Part shown: positions 13,660 to 27,000 of the stretch, in pieces
How the letters are laid out: each line of letters begins with the position of its first letter
Position numbering within the stretch: position 1 is the stretch's first letter
NCBI GenBank assembly: GCA_012861695.1
Contig: JAAOOA010000060.1
Span: 18,593,625 to 18,657,624 of the forward strand
Source: Trematomus loennbergii
Taxonomy: Eukaryota; Chordata; Actinopteri; Perciformes; Nototheniidae
Length of the DNA stretch: 64,000 nt
Direction of reading: 5' to 3'
The notes under the pieces: model-generated
Told to the model about the DNA's origin: nothing
The model's input: only the letters and a program-made list of their open reading frames with translations
Databases searched by the model: none
Position numbers and translations under genes: made by a program

Positions 13660-16600
13660 GTCTTTCAATCCTCACAAACATGTTGCAAAGAAATATGATA
13701 TCCCTCTCTCCATAGGTAGAGCTCTTGGTATATATTTGCTGTGACAGAGATGAATGGAAGGCCATCGCTCATTTATGGTTATATAAGCTAAGTCAACAAT
13801 TTCAAAACTGGTACACACCCTTGGGCATTGCTCACACACACTACCACGCACAAGCTTGGTCAACAACGTGGTTAAGTCCACTCATGCAATCCCCACTATA
13901 TCCTTTTAGCCTAACCCACACATGAAAGAGTGTGGATGTCAGTTAGGAAGATTAGACCATACCCTGTTGTCAAACATTTGACAAATCCATCACTTAGATC
14001 TTGTGCAGAGAGGCAGGACTTTTAGTCCATGAAGTAAGCCCACTTAGTCCAACACAAAGTGGTTAATTGCTCCAGATGATTGTCTGCTGAGGTGGAGAGG
14101 AAAGGTAGATAATAGGCACTTACAAGGTCTGAGGAGGGAGGGATGGCTGAGAATGAATGGAGGATGTCATGAATGATGCCCGCTGTGCTTTCTGTGATAT
14201 CAGATTCCTCATCAGCAGAGGCCTGTCCTCTATTCCTTCCCCCCTTCCTGTCTCAGTTAACAGAACAGTGCCTGATTTGGCCACCAGCGACAACAAAAGA
14301 AAACAACTTCAGGAACGTAAATTAAACATACCTGCAGATGCTTCTGACTATGTGTGTGTGTGTGTGTGAGAGGACAGCGGGCCCCTACAGGCGGTGTGAA
14401 TAATTAACAGGGCCGGTGAGCGAGGCAAGGTACCAGGCGGGGTGTTTTGTTACCCCAGCCTCACTCAGCACGAGCATACAGCATTAGATAACCCTATCCA
14501 CCCGTCTTGTGTGCATGCGTCTGTGCAGTTGGCTACTTTAGATGATTCTACCATCCGATACCTACAAAACCTCTTTGCTGCCTGGTAACAATTCCCGACA
14601 GAAAGCCTATACATCCCCTATCAAACTGAGACTGTCAGCATCAAATGCTTCACCATCTGCCTTGTCATGACTCAAAAGTATGCACTGTATACCCTTGTCT
14701 GTTCAATATTGTGTACTGATAACATGCAACAGCAAATAGGAGAAGCAAAATATTGATTGACCATACATCAGAAACTACAGTACAACTTTTTCCCTGCTTT
14801 TCATTTACTATTTCATCAGTGTTCTTTAACTTTATTTTCTCAAAACTAAGGACAATTGAAATGCCATGGCCACTTTTTTGAGGAAAATAAGTATCAATCA
14901 TCTCTGCAAACAAAATATGTAATTTTTATTCAGCATTAGTATTTTGTTTACACTGTTCTATTTACAACATGGACACACATGACAGGAAAATGGAGGACTT
15001 TGTCATTTGAAAATCAAAGTGAAAAGGTTTTTAAAAAATAAGCGGAGACATCTGATATTTAAGGCGTGAAAGTCGGAATGACACAAGAATACAATGACAC
15101 CAGGAAGTGAAAAAGTAGGACAAAGAAGTGGACAAATGGAACAGGCAGTGCACTATTGAAGACAGAACAAAGAGAAATTCAAGCTGATGAAATGCAAACG
15201 CCACAAGAACAGAGACATGTCGGACTGCAGGGAACAGACGAGTAAAAATGGGCATGGGTGGACATTTAACCAGAGCTTTAACATTTATACTGACAATAAT
15301 GAAAAATGATGTATATTCACAATTTGTGTTTTTCTCTCTCCAGACCCTGTTCATAGCTTGTGTAGCACTTGCAGGCCCATCTTGCAAACCCATCAGTTGA
15401 ACTTTTATAGAAGATGATTATAATGACAATGATTCAAGTATAATGGTTTTGTTTTCAGCAGGGCTGGGTTGGGCTGTGCAAGTGTCGTCGTAGCTCACAG
15501 AGAAAGGAACATAACTAACTTTTATTTATTATCATACAGGATATGTGAATGCACATGTGGTTTGAATTATCAGCCCTCAACAGTTTTTGACATTTAAGTG
15601 ATATCATTTTCTTTCGTTTCCTGTAAAACACTGCTGTATTGTCCATGCTTGAGTAAGTTGCTAAACAATATCTGAATGCCAATTTTCCAAATCCAAATAT
15701 ACATGTCTGTGCTGTCATGCTTGAACAATGGAGGAAAATAAATGCATTTATTTAGACCTGGTGGTGTGATAAACCATCCATCTGCAAGTCTGGGAAGACA
15801 TTCCCTCCTGAAATGCCCATTAGCACAATACCAAATCCGGACTAACTCTAAAAATACTATTCTGCTCGCCCTGTACTTTGATCTCATCGACAGGGGTTCA
15901 AGTAAAGAGAATTTCTTTGCAAGGATCAGTGTCACTTTGACATGGTATTACTCATTGTAGAAGTAGTAAGGAACTAAGTCACTCTTTCACCCTCCTTACA
16001 CCCTTCCTCCATCTGCATTAAGAATTGACAGACAGTTACCAGAGTAAACTTGGAGTGGATTGACACATAAGATGATAAAAAAAAAAGCTACAGGGTGCAA
16101 CTTTGGTCTTATTGAATGAAATAAAGAATCAAGTGCATGAGTGTACACCTAATTTGATGACTTCACAGAATGGCTGAAAAGCCAATGTTTGTTTTAACAT
16201 CTCTTAGTGGGCTAAAACATACCTAATTTTCCTTGGTTCATCCATCAGTCTAAGTGATCTAACCCACAATAATTTAACAGTAACAAGCACAACTACAAAC
16301 ATGCTGCATAAACAAATATTTGCATTACAAAAGGCCACAAACAGAATGTGAATCATTCACATTCAATTTTAATATAATTAGTTACACAAGGCCTACCTAG
16401 TTATTATTTTTTTTTTTTTAAACTCAATTGCTAAATCTAATAGAATTTAATTTGCAGAAGTCTTGAATGGATTTCGACCTGAACTGTGTAATTTGAAACA
16501 AACTTTGTTAGAAATTAACATTCAATCCAATCATATAGGAATGATGTACAAAATCAAGTGTAGCACTAAAAATGGCCAACAAGTGATGAATTCTCACTAA

Positions 16601-16760
16601 TCACTTATAATGGATGAGGGATGCAGAATAAAGATAGTGGACTCACGGAGCGAGTAGTCATGAATCAATAATGCTCTGACTCACCCTGATCACATGACTG
16701 GATGAGCTTAAGCACATCTAGAGCAGTCTCTGCCTTTCCACAGTATCATTGGTAGTAGCC
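13660..16760. other. non-coding stretch downstream of ugt8
   Basis: No gene is visible. A short (TG)10 lies near 14350-14369. The block 14090-14470 is non-repetitive and of higher GC. Part of 14.9-16.7 kb could be an extended ugt8 3' UTR. Confidence 0.5.
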
Positions 16761-17714
16761 TTTATTGTATGATGTGTTTTAATGATAACATGATATTCCT
16801 TTTCACATTGTTAAGCCAAATACAGTTGAGATATTATCTACTAGAACAAACAGTAAAGTCACGGGATGGCGCTAACATGTGAAAAGGGAAACAATTGAAA
16901 TGTTTTCAACACTGATAAATCTGAAAATAAGAGGACCATGAATTCTGTGGATAATGCAACTGTAGAAAGCAAAGACCTGTGCAAACGTATAATGATTGCA
17001 GCTCTCAGTCTTTGTTTTGTATGTTCCACCTTTAGGACGAACACAATGTTGTACGTATAATTAGTAAAGAGGGAGTGTACAATTAACATAATGCTCTAAC
17101 ACCATTGATACATGTAATACATTAAAAATAAGATAAGGTTAAAAAGGTCCTTCATTAAAAAGCTTTTTTACAGTAATAAATAGATGTTTTCTCTATTTAC
17201 AGTTCAGACATTTGAAGAAGCAGAGTTTGCAGTTAAAGACATTAAATCTAACTATTTCAAAAGTTATCTATTTGTTTTCTAAGGATGAGTTGTTGGCGCT
17301 CAGGATTTCTCCTCTTCATCATCCTTTCACTGGTAAGGAAGGCAGGAAGACAGAGATCACGTAGGAGAGACAATTTCCTGCTAATGTGTCTTTCCTGTGT
17401 TTCATTCTTAATCACTTTCCTATTTGGTGTTGTATTGCTGTAGCTGCTTTTGTTAAGAGTTTTCGTTACATTTGCCTCAGTGCACACATACACATACACC
17501 CACACACACACAAACACAGATTTTGAGCACCCGATGCCACACACGATGCATTGTGTATCCTCCTACAGCCTCTTTCACGCTTTGAGTAGCAGTTGCCATT
17601 CGACACAGAACTAAGAAACTCTTTCCTTCAACGCTTTTATAAAATCACTTAACAACACCTAGAGCTGGGTCCTTGGGGCAACTTCCTCCTCGTCCTTCTT
17701 GGCCATTTGAAACA
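16761..17714 (-). other. probable ugt8 3' UTR
   Basis: The sequence downstream of the ugt8 stop is AT-rich, without coding structure. A minus-strand AATAAA lies at 16766-16761, and further candidates lie near 15.5 and 14.9 kb. The extent is inferred; I cannot tell which polyadenylation site is used. Confidence 0.4.
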
Positions 17715-18096
17715 TTAGTTAATCTTCTTCTCGTTTTTCAAGGAGCCGTTGCGTTTGTGCTTCCCATTGGCCAGGCTCTCGCTATGACAATGTCCGTTGG
17801 CCATGTTACCGTCATCGTTGGAGACGCCATCTCCTCTTCTCTTGTTATCGGTCTTCCCCCTCAGCATTCGTACCAACCGTCGCAGTGCAAAGACAAACAG
17901 AGCCAGGGCCGCTCCTACAGTGAAAATCACATCCAGCAGGAAGTACTGGTAGGGGGACACGTCGTACACAGCGGAGCGAAGGTGGTCGGCACCGTTGTGA
18001 CGCAGGATGTAGCTGATCCAGTAGACGGCCCTGGTCACTGGATGGCCTGGCTGGTCTTTGTGAATGTTGGAAAGAGTTTGTGCTTTCTGGCGGTAC
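17715..18096 (-). CDS. ugt8: ugt8 last coding exon (membrane anchor and KKIN tail)
   Basis: This exon encodes residues 424-550, starting YRQKAQTLSNIHKDQPGHPV and ending NEKKIN with a TAA stop at 17717-17715. The hydrophobic run YFLLDVIFTVGAALALFVFA is the membrane anchor. Basic and polar residues follow, including the NGHCHSESLANGKHKRNG stretch, which parallels human NGHYHNGILNGKYKRNG. The acceptor is ttcctacctag. An antisense open frame over this exon (17673-18104) is a shadow. Confidence 0.95.
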
Positions 18097-21000
18097 CTAG
18101 GTAGGAAGAAATGTGGAAACAACCTTTATCGGCAAGCTAAAGGGCTCTATATCTGGTCAACAGATGGCACTAATGAACCATAACACTCATATACAAAGCA
18201 TGTGTGTGTGACAGTGCATACAAGACTTCGAAATCTAACCTGCTGTCTTTGATGACGCTGTTCAGGGCTGTATAAAGGTCTTCCTCGGTCATGTACTTCC
18301 AGTGTAGCATGATACCCATACCTTTGGCTGCCACACGAGTCATGGTGTCATAGTGGTCTCCAAACAGGGGCACACCTACCACCGGCACCCCGTGATACAT
18401 GGCCTCGTAGATGCTGTTCAGACCACCGTGACTCAGGAAGGCCTTTGTGTTGGCGTGGCCTGGACGACAGGAGGGATGAAGGATGTTTATTTGCATGGTA
18501 GGTGTTAAGTTCACAAGTCATTTTTTGGTGCATATTTTGCTAGGTTATTTACAGTTTAAAGAGTAAAGCCCAAAAATGTCTGCACACTCTGCAGTACTTC
18601 ACTGTTGCTCTGCACACGGAGGTGGGGTAGGATGGTTTACAGTTAGAGGAATACAGACTGTATGAGTGTTTATTTTCTAACAGTATATTTAACCAAATAT
18701 TGTTTATAGTTTTTATAAAGAAATACATTTCAAAGTAAATACCCTTCATTCCTTAATAAAAACGTCACCATAAACACGGCCCAACTTATTTTCCGTCTTA
18801 ATCTGGGCCCTTTATGTTTACTTGCATGGTTTAAGGTAATTTAGCACCTAAATTGAGATATAGACAGACTGGTGTAATGTATTTTGAAGGCTTGGCTAAC
18901 CACAGTTCTATTGCACCAATTCAGAATATAATGCTTACTGTCAATATCTGATTGTTGTGCATCCCTGACTTGCACAAAGATAGCAAATGTGGCTTACACA
19001 TTCACATTATACCATCCACAATGGTTAATAAGTAGGTAAGGGAGGAACCCAACCATGAAAAACAGTACACAACACCATGAGTTGTCTGATGCTTGGTGTT
19101 GTATAAAACACCAAGCATCAGATGTGTGTTAAGAAACACCTTGAAGCAATTCATTTCAGTTTACCTTGTGCAATACCATACATTCAGTAAGTCAAATTGA
19201 CTGTTGATAATATACACATGGTGGGTGGACTACACGTTACAGTAAGTGGTGTTTGTCCTTGAGGTGTACTTACCTAATAGGTCATTCTGAGGCATCCAAT
19301 CAACAAGCTTGGTGTTATTGCCGAGGTTACTGGGTGGAACTCCAGAGAATCTAAGAAAGCAAAAAGACAATAATGATAAGATTTAGCTCACCATCACAAT
19401 GTGTGAACACCAATTAAAATCCCCTAGACGCTATTCACACATTATTGTGTGGCTGGCTTCATTTCGAAATGTGCTCCTGCAAACACCTACTGAAGCGTGA
19501 ACCACTACGGAGGTGTTTATATGTCTATCTGTTGGTCTGTCTGCGGTTAGATAGTGTGTTGCAGAAATCTACACGCAGAACTGTTGCTTCGTGTGTCAAA
19601 ACTGTGCAAGACACAGTTATGACACCTTACTGGTGTGTAGTTGAGATCAAAACCATGGGCGAGTTTGAAGATAGGTGCGGTCAGAGCAGGGTGTGGGAGA
19701 AAGAGTGTAAGGGGCCATTGGCATTAAGACTGGTGTTATTTTCAGGAGACACTTCGAGCCAGACCTTAAATCAATTTTTTCTGAGATTAGTTTAGTATTT
19801 CCTAAGCTAGCCATTTTACTAGCTGTCTGAAGGTAATGTGTTTTTAATACAATATTAAAATACTGTTGGGCTAACTGTATTTCACTTAATGTTGATCTTT
19901 CACTGGTGATACTTGAGGGACATAGCGAGGGCAGAGGATGTACAGTATGTATAATTGGTCCTAGAGATACTGCAGAAGGCTAAATGAGGAGTCTAGTTAC
20001 ATGCAGAAAGTGAACAAAGGGGAAAACAAGAGTTGATCTATTTTCCTCAGAACAAAATGAAACGGATGGTAGAGAATGTGTACAACATTGTGTATGTTTG
20101 AAAGTGTCTGTGTTTGCATGTGCGGAAGCAATTTCCACCAAATGCAGCACACATATATTTACATGGAACATTACGACCCCATCCGTCCATCTCTGTCTCC
20201 TTCCCTCCCTAACCCAAAGTCTTTCATCTCTCTTTCTCTTTTCAACAAAGCACCAATTCACTGTCCTGCCAATCAAAGCCTACATTCATGCAATTATCAA
20301 TGCTTGGTTCCTGTCCCTTTCATTTGCCCTCTTCCCTTTTCCATCAGTTTGGAAGGACCGAAAGCCAAATTACCATTGAATGTCAAATACTAAATATTGG
20401 GGCTTAAGAGGCTCCTGCCTTTAGCAACAGATTTTAAACCAATGTAGTCAGATAACTACATGTGGAGCACCATTTTCTGCTACCTCAGTGTAAAAGGTCG
20501 GTGATTGATGTTGCCTTTGTAGTTTTTCAGACACAAAATAGAAATGATCAAACATGCATGTTGCATGCAAAGTTAAATATATCACCTCACATTCCAACAC
20601 ACAAAGCCCTTTAACTATAACTCTGGCAAGCTTACTGACAACCACAAACTGATCCTCCTAAATCACAACAGTGACTCTGCCCAGCCCCAGCTACTAAAAG
20701 GCACTGGCTTCACAAACCTGTTGTTAAACCCTGCTCATTCCATGCCACAGAATGCTGCTTTTCATATTCTCTTTTCCATGTGATTAAATTGAAATGATTG
20801 CAGGCACTTATATATATTATATATTAGTAGACAAGCAGTCCCACACCTTATCGACTGTGTTAATGAAGGCATGATCAAGAGCCAGTAGGATGCTTTACTT
20901 AATAAATATATACAAATGTGAGCAGTAGGGTCATAATTATCTCCTTTTATTCCTCCAACTTACATGATCCCTCTTCGTAGGAGTAAAATACTGCACTCAT

Positions 21001-24000
21001 TTGCATATCATACTGTGAGACAGGATGCCAGAAAGAAGTTTAATTTGACAATGTGATATTGTCATTCAGAGTTATTTAAGTAAAGTTTTTACTAAGTAAA
21101 AGGAGAACTTTTTTTTAAAGAAAATTCAGAGTTTAGTTATCCATCCCCAGTGGGTCAATTATAACACAGTTTGGACTTTGAACAGCAGTGCTGATGATCA
21201 TTTTAAAAATGTGAGCTAAATAGAAACAGAATGGAAATTAAAATCAAACTAAAAAAGCTAAAAACATTAACTACAGCAAAACTGGAGTTCAATTCTATGA
21301 ACTAAATAAATGTTTTTATTGTAGAACATTTAATCCAATTGTATCATCCCTGGTGTCAGTCGTGACATCATTGTAAATTGTGAGTTTCTACAAGTGAAGA
21401 CCTGTGCACACTGGCACATGTTTAAACATTAACCCAGCAGTCATATACCTTGGGAAAGGTCAGGTTTGGGAGGGGCATGTATATATGAACTAGGATCAAG
21501 GCTTTGTTCCTGCAGTCTACATAAGTAATGCCTACATGGACATCCTAGGATAGATTGACCTAAATAAACACATTCTATTGTTTATAAAGGTTTTGCAACT
21601 TCAAGCCAGACAGTTTTGATCTCTAATTAACTTTTCTTTAGTCATCTATGGCAGTGATTCTCAAATGGGGGTACGCGGACCCCTAGGGGTACGTTGGGGT
21701 ACTGCAGGGGGTACGTGAGATAAAAATTAATAAAAAGGTTAATTAAAAAAATACCATGCATGATTACAAAAATAATCATAGTACAATAAGTTAAATAGAA
21801 AACACAATTTTATATAAAATATTTCTAGAACCACCAAGAGTTCAAGATCCGTTATTGTGCATTTCTGGTGCTTAACTGGTTCTTCTCTGTTTTTACAAGT
21901 GTGTGGTCACGTTCTAGTCACTTTGCTCAGCGCTACTGCTTGTTACAACTTTTATTTGCCATTCAGGTCATAGTCAGTAGATCATATCCATAAGACTCTA
22001 TGTAAATGATAACCACAGATTAGATTATAATCAAATATTTTTCCCTTTCTTGGCAAGCACAATTATAGATAAGGTTCGCCATGGCTCAGGAGGTAGAGCG
22101 GTCGTTTTGTTATCACAAAGGATCCTGGTTAGATCTCTCCTCCAGAGTGTTTTAGTGTCCGTGAGTCAAACCCTAACCGAAGGCACTTATGTCAGTATAT
22201 CAATGGGTGAATGTTTGTTGGTAGATATGTTTTGCTAAGCACTTTGAGTGGTGGGTAAACTAGAAAAGAGCATTATGGATGCCGTCCATTTTAGATAACT
22301 CTGAAGGCCCTTTGATGTAGTGATGGGAATTCCGGCTCTTTTTAGTGAGCCGGATCATTTGGCTTGGCTCACCAAGAAGAGCTGGCTCTTTCGGGTCCCA
22401 AACGGCTCTTCATTTTACCACATATACCTTTTATAATTCAGTCAAATGTAGCCCTGTTTTGACTAATGATGTATATGTGTACCCATATACAGTATCACTT
22501 TTCTTTTTGAAATTATTCAATACATCCTTTGTAATTAAGTATTTAAAAGTAAAAATTACATTTGTAATATAAATGATGACAGCTACTGTATCGACATTTT
22601 AAAATTGTATTTAAAGAAAAAGCCCTAACAAAACAGCAGGGCTCTATTTCAGTATTAACTAAAGAAAAAAAGACAGCAACAGCTGACATCAAATCTTTGC
22701 TGAGCCTAAAGTTAATCATAAATAAATAACATAGTGAAAATAAATATATTGCAATGTTCAAAACAGCAGCATCCAACCGGCTCCCGTCGTTCACTTAAAA
22801 GAGCCGGCTCTTGAGCTCGTTTGCGACCGACACATCACTACTTTGATGGTATATAACACTATGAGGGACACACACATGCGCAAATACATTACAAATGATT
22901 CCCCCGGTAAAGACCATATTTCCCCATTCCCATGGCTGTAGCAAATGACTGTCTTTATGTTGATAGAACACTGTCAAAAACTAACCAGCTCCCACGGGCA
23001 CATATGTGGTACTCTGCAGGTTTAAAAGTGAGGCACTGAACTTTGTGTTTGACTTAGCAAATGAAACGTTTTTCCTTGAGAAGAGAACAAAGGATTCCCT
23101 ACTCAATATTGTTTGAACAAGGACGACATGAGATAATACCATGGAGCAAAGTAGGGTAGAAACATGGACTTTGGTCCCACGGCAAATATTATCAGAGGAA
23201 CAACATAGTCGCCTCAATTTTACAATGTGCCATTGCACAAGGGCTGAAGGATATGAGGAAAATATGCGATAAAGTTAATGAATATCCCAGTAACAATATG
23301 ACTTGATAAATAAACAAATAAACAGACGTTAAAAGTATATTCCTACGCCTTGCTGCTGCGCTGAGTAAACCAAAAAATAAATACATTTTGTTTTTAAACA
23401 GGGATTATTTCCAATATTGCAAGTCAGGCAAGTTGACAGTGTTGACAGTTCTGCTGTTTAAGTGGCCGTGTCAGACCTGACCTTTACCTCACCTACCTCT
23501 ATTAAGCTTACCATTGATAAAAAAGATGCTAAATTGGCTGTAAATAGAAAGGATGTATGTTTCCATCTAGTGTTAATTTCGTCAGCTATTTTTTTTATTT
23601 AGTTTTAGTCCTGTGTTAAATTTCCTTTTTAGTTTTAGTCATATTTAGTCAAGTTTTAGTCGACTAAAAGTCTGAGCATGTTAGTCTTATTTTAGTCAAA
23701 GAAAACAGTAACTATTTTAGTCAAGATTTAGTCGACTAAAAGTCTGAGCATGTTAGTCTTATTTTAGTAAAAGAAAACTAATTATTTTAGTCTACTTTTT
23801 GTCAATGAAAACTGTTGAGTCTTTTTTAGTCATCAGATTATATAGAACATTTCAGTCAAACTAGTCTAGCCAAAACCAATAATTTGTCATTTTAGTCAAA
23901 CTTATTTCACAATAAAATTATATCTTGTCCTTATTTGATGAAAAACACAGGTTGAATGATTAAGAATGCAGCTTTGCAGAGAATATCTGGTCAGGTTTGT

Positions 24001-27000
24001 GGTGTTTTTACCAGCTGTGTTATGGCCACATTGCTTCCCTTCCTTTCTCCGCCTCATTGTAGCGAAAATGGGCCCAAATATCACATCGTTTCTTTCTCCC
24101 AAGCAGTGGTGGCGTTAAGAGTTTTTCCGTTGTCAGTCATTTTGACGGACAGGATCGTAACATTTCCGTCCTAATCCATTATTACCCGTCGGGTCTGTAC
24201 ACAACTCGTCACTCACTCGCGCTGACGCGGGGTAGGTATTCGGTTAACGCGACCACTCTGTTAAATAAGGTTAGTTAGACCATGAGTTAGACCCGAGTCA
24301 CCCTGACAGTTCATATTGTGGCGCTGCCCGGTGTAATTCAAATGTACCGCCGCGCGCAGCACAGACACGCAGCACCGGAAATGGAACTGCTGGGAGAAAA
24401 ACTGACTATCAGAGATGTAACGTTATCTTTGATAATATTTCGTCAACGAAAGTAAAGAGAGATTTTGGCATAGTTTTTATTTAGTAAACTACATTTTCGT
24501 CTGGTCACTTTTCGTCAACGATATTGCATGTTGATTTCGTTACAGTTATTGTTTACTGCCGTCTCGTCATCGTCTCGTTTTAGTCATGGAAAAAAAGGTC
24601 GTTGACGAACATATTTCGTCATAGTTTTAGTCAACGCAATTAACAATATTTCCATCATGTCTTTTCAGACGTATGAAACCAGGCATGTGAAACTAGATAG
24701 GACATTCTGAACTTTTGACCTATGCGCATTACGCATTCTAGATGGGGCAATAAAAGCGTAAAAGTTCCAGCCACAATTCTGAGAAGGCGCTTGTGGTTTT
24801 TGACACCTTGAGAGCGGTTACAGCGGGTATGAAGCATATGATGCAGGCGACCTACGCAAAGGGTCGAATCAACTTCCTGGGCCAGCGAATCGTAGAGACA
24901 AGCTGTCCTTATTGTCTCTGTTAATAAATGAAGTCTCTGTTAATAAATTAAAGTATAAAGTTTGCATATTTGAAATTAAATGTTTAAAGAAAAAAACTTG
25001 ATTCTAAACATGACATTGACAATGTGTTCTGCCTTCATGAAACATTTTCATATTCCCTCTTGTTAAAATTGCATATTATTACTATAAGTCTTTATTTGTT
25101 TTATTTTAACTTTACAATTTTAATTGTTCATTAAGTAAAAGTTGAACATATGTGACCTCCTTCTCCCTCAAAGATAGAAAAGGGGAAACCACCTGATGCA
25201 GAGGGAGGAGGGAAGAGACTATAAAACATGATTTGTGAAGAGAAAGGGGAGCTTTTTAGGCTTTTTGAGGCTTGAGAGCTTGGGGGAACTTTCTGAGGCT
25301 TGATTCCGGGTCTTGGCTCCAGGGTGAACCTGTTGCTTTTGTTCTTAGACCTTGTGTCTTTGTTATTTTTTGGATTCTTGTACGCTACACACTCCGTTTT
25401 GCTATCCTGGCGGTCGGAGACCGACGCTTTAGTGCCTGAAATAAGTGATACGACGGGCAGCATGGTGTTAGAGGCCATGCTGTAAGCGCCCCCCTAAGCA
25501 GATTACGTTGATCTTGCGTGTAGATTCTGGGGGGTTTAGTCCTAAAAAGATTGGACGGACGTTTTCTGGAGCCTTATCAGCACCGGATCTCGGTATCGGA
25601 GACGGCCTAGATATTAACATTGGTTGTATCGAAGTTAGATTCCTTTTCAACAGCTCGATGACAATTTAAAAACCGATGTATTGTGCACAGTATAGCTGAT
25701 AATGGGGGTTCATATAAAGCAATACATTTGCAACTTGAGTGTTGATTGGAGGAGATACAGTAACTTGAACCTTATTAGAAAATCATTTTCACATCTGTGA
25801 CTGTGTAAGTGGTTTCCAGAGTGAGAGAACAGATACTTTACCTCCAGACGACACGCTGGGGAAGCCTGGCGAGGGCTCCTGCCAGTTTGTGAGCTATGTC
25901 ATGGGAAAGGTACTTGACCCCAGCTCCAAACGAAACGACCACAAAGCCATGCTCCGCTGTGTCATTCACCCACGCCTCAAAATCCTGTGGGAGAAATGAG
26001 AGAAAGAGAATAAGAGCTAAAATTATTCATTGTGTAGAGGTTCATAAAAATGCAAACGCTAATAAATGTGTTGTTGTAGTGAAGAACCCTTTGTTCCCCT
26101 AACATTTTTAACCTCACCAGTCACTTAGTTTATAGTAGACTTATTTATTTGTGTTACGACCCCCTCCACTCCACTAGGGGTCTCTGCCTTTGTGTTCTGC
26201 TGGCTGGCTCTTGTTTGTGTTCTGCTGATCAACCTGATGAACCACAACTGGGCCGTCGACATAAAAGGCCAACACTAACCCATACTGCCCTCTCACTCTT
26301 CTGTTGGACACGGCCGCGTCTTTGTTTCTGCACATTTTCACACACCTTTGGTTTTGGTTATAGTAAATAAATACGCTTTTTGTCACACTTAACTTGTCTG
26401 GTCTCCCATCTTTGTTGCAGCCAATGAGCCAGGCCGTAACAAATGGGGGCTGGTCCAAACCTTTTGACATTGTTTCTAATTCTATAGTGCAGCCATCCTT
26501 TTCTGCTTGTAAGTGGATTGAAGGGCTGAGACTGATTACAACAATCAGATCAGCTGTAACTTGGTAGGCAGGTGCACCTCGTTGTGTGAATGCTGGTTGT
26601 TTGGGAGACATGGACAAGTGTGGTGAGTAGATGTTTGTTTTTGTTGGATAATGTAAGCAGTTGTAATGAAATGCAGGTGGGTGGTGTTTGTTTTTCGCCG
26701 CTAAGCTCGTTATATTGGTGATTTTTGTAGCCGATTTTTGGTGGTCCTGTGAGTGTCTCTCACTTCTGTCCCTGTAGGCTTCAGAACGGACTCCCTCTTC
26801 GTTGGGGGGTTTTAGTGTGGGGTGGACGTGGTTAGAGCTATTAGCTCGGAAGCACGTCCAAAGCTGCGGGTGGAGTTGCCAATTGCTGGTTGCTTTACCG
26901 GGCTTGTGGGTTTCAGTGCATACATACCCACCATAAGTAGCACCTGAAGACTAGGGAGGAGTTTAGGTAGTTTCGGTTTGGTTTGGTAGATAGAGGGACA

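Noticed and set aside
17673..18104. 143-codon plus-strand frame
   Set aside because: It is the antisense shadow of the last ugt8 exon.
22078..22140. tRNA gene
   Set aside because: The A- and B-box-like sequences belong to a SINE head; no cloverleaf with an acceptor stem can be formed.
26174..26617. 147-codon minus-strand frame
   Set aside because: It is chance coding across the left LTR; a similar partial frame recurs in the right LTR.
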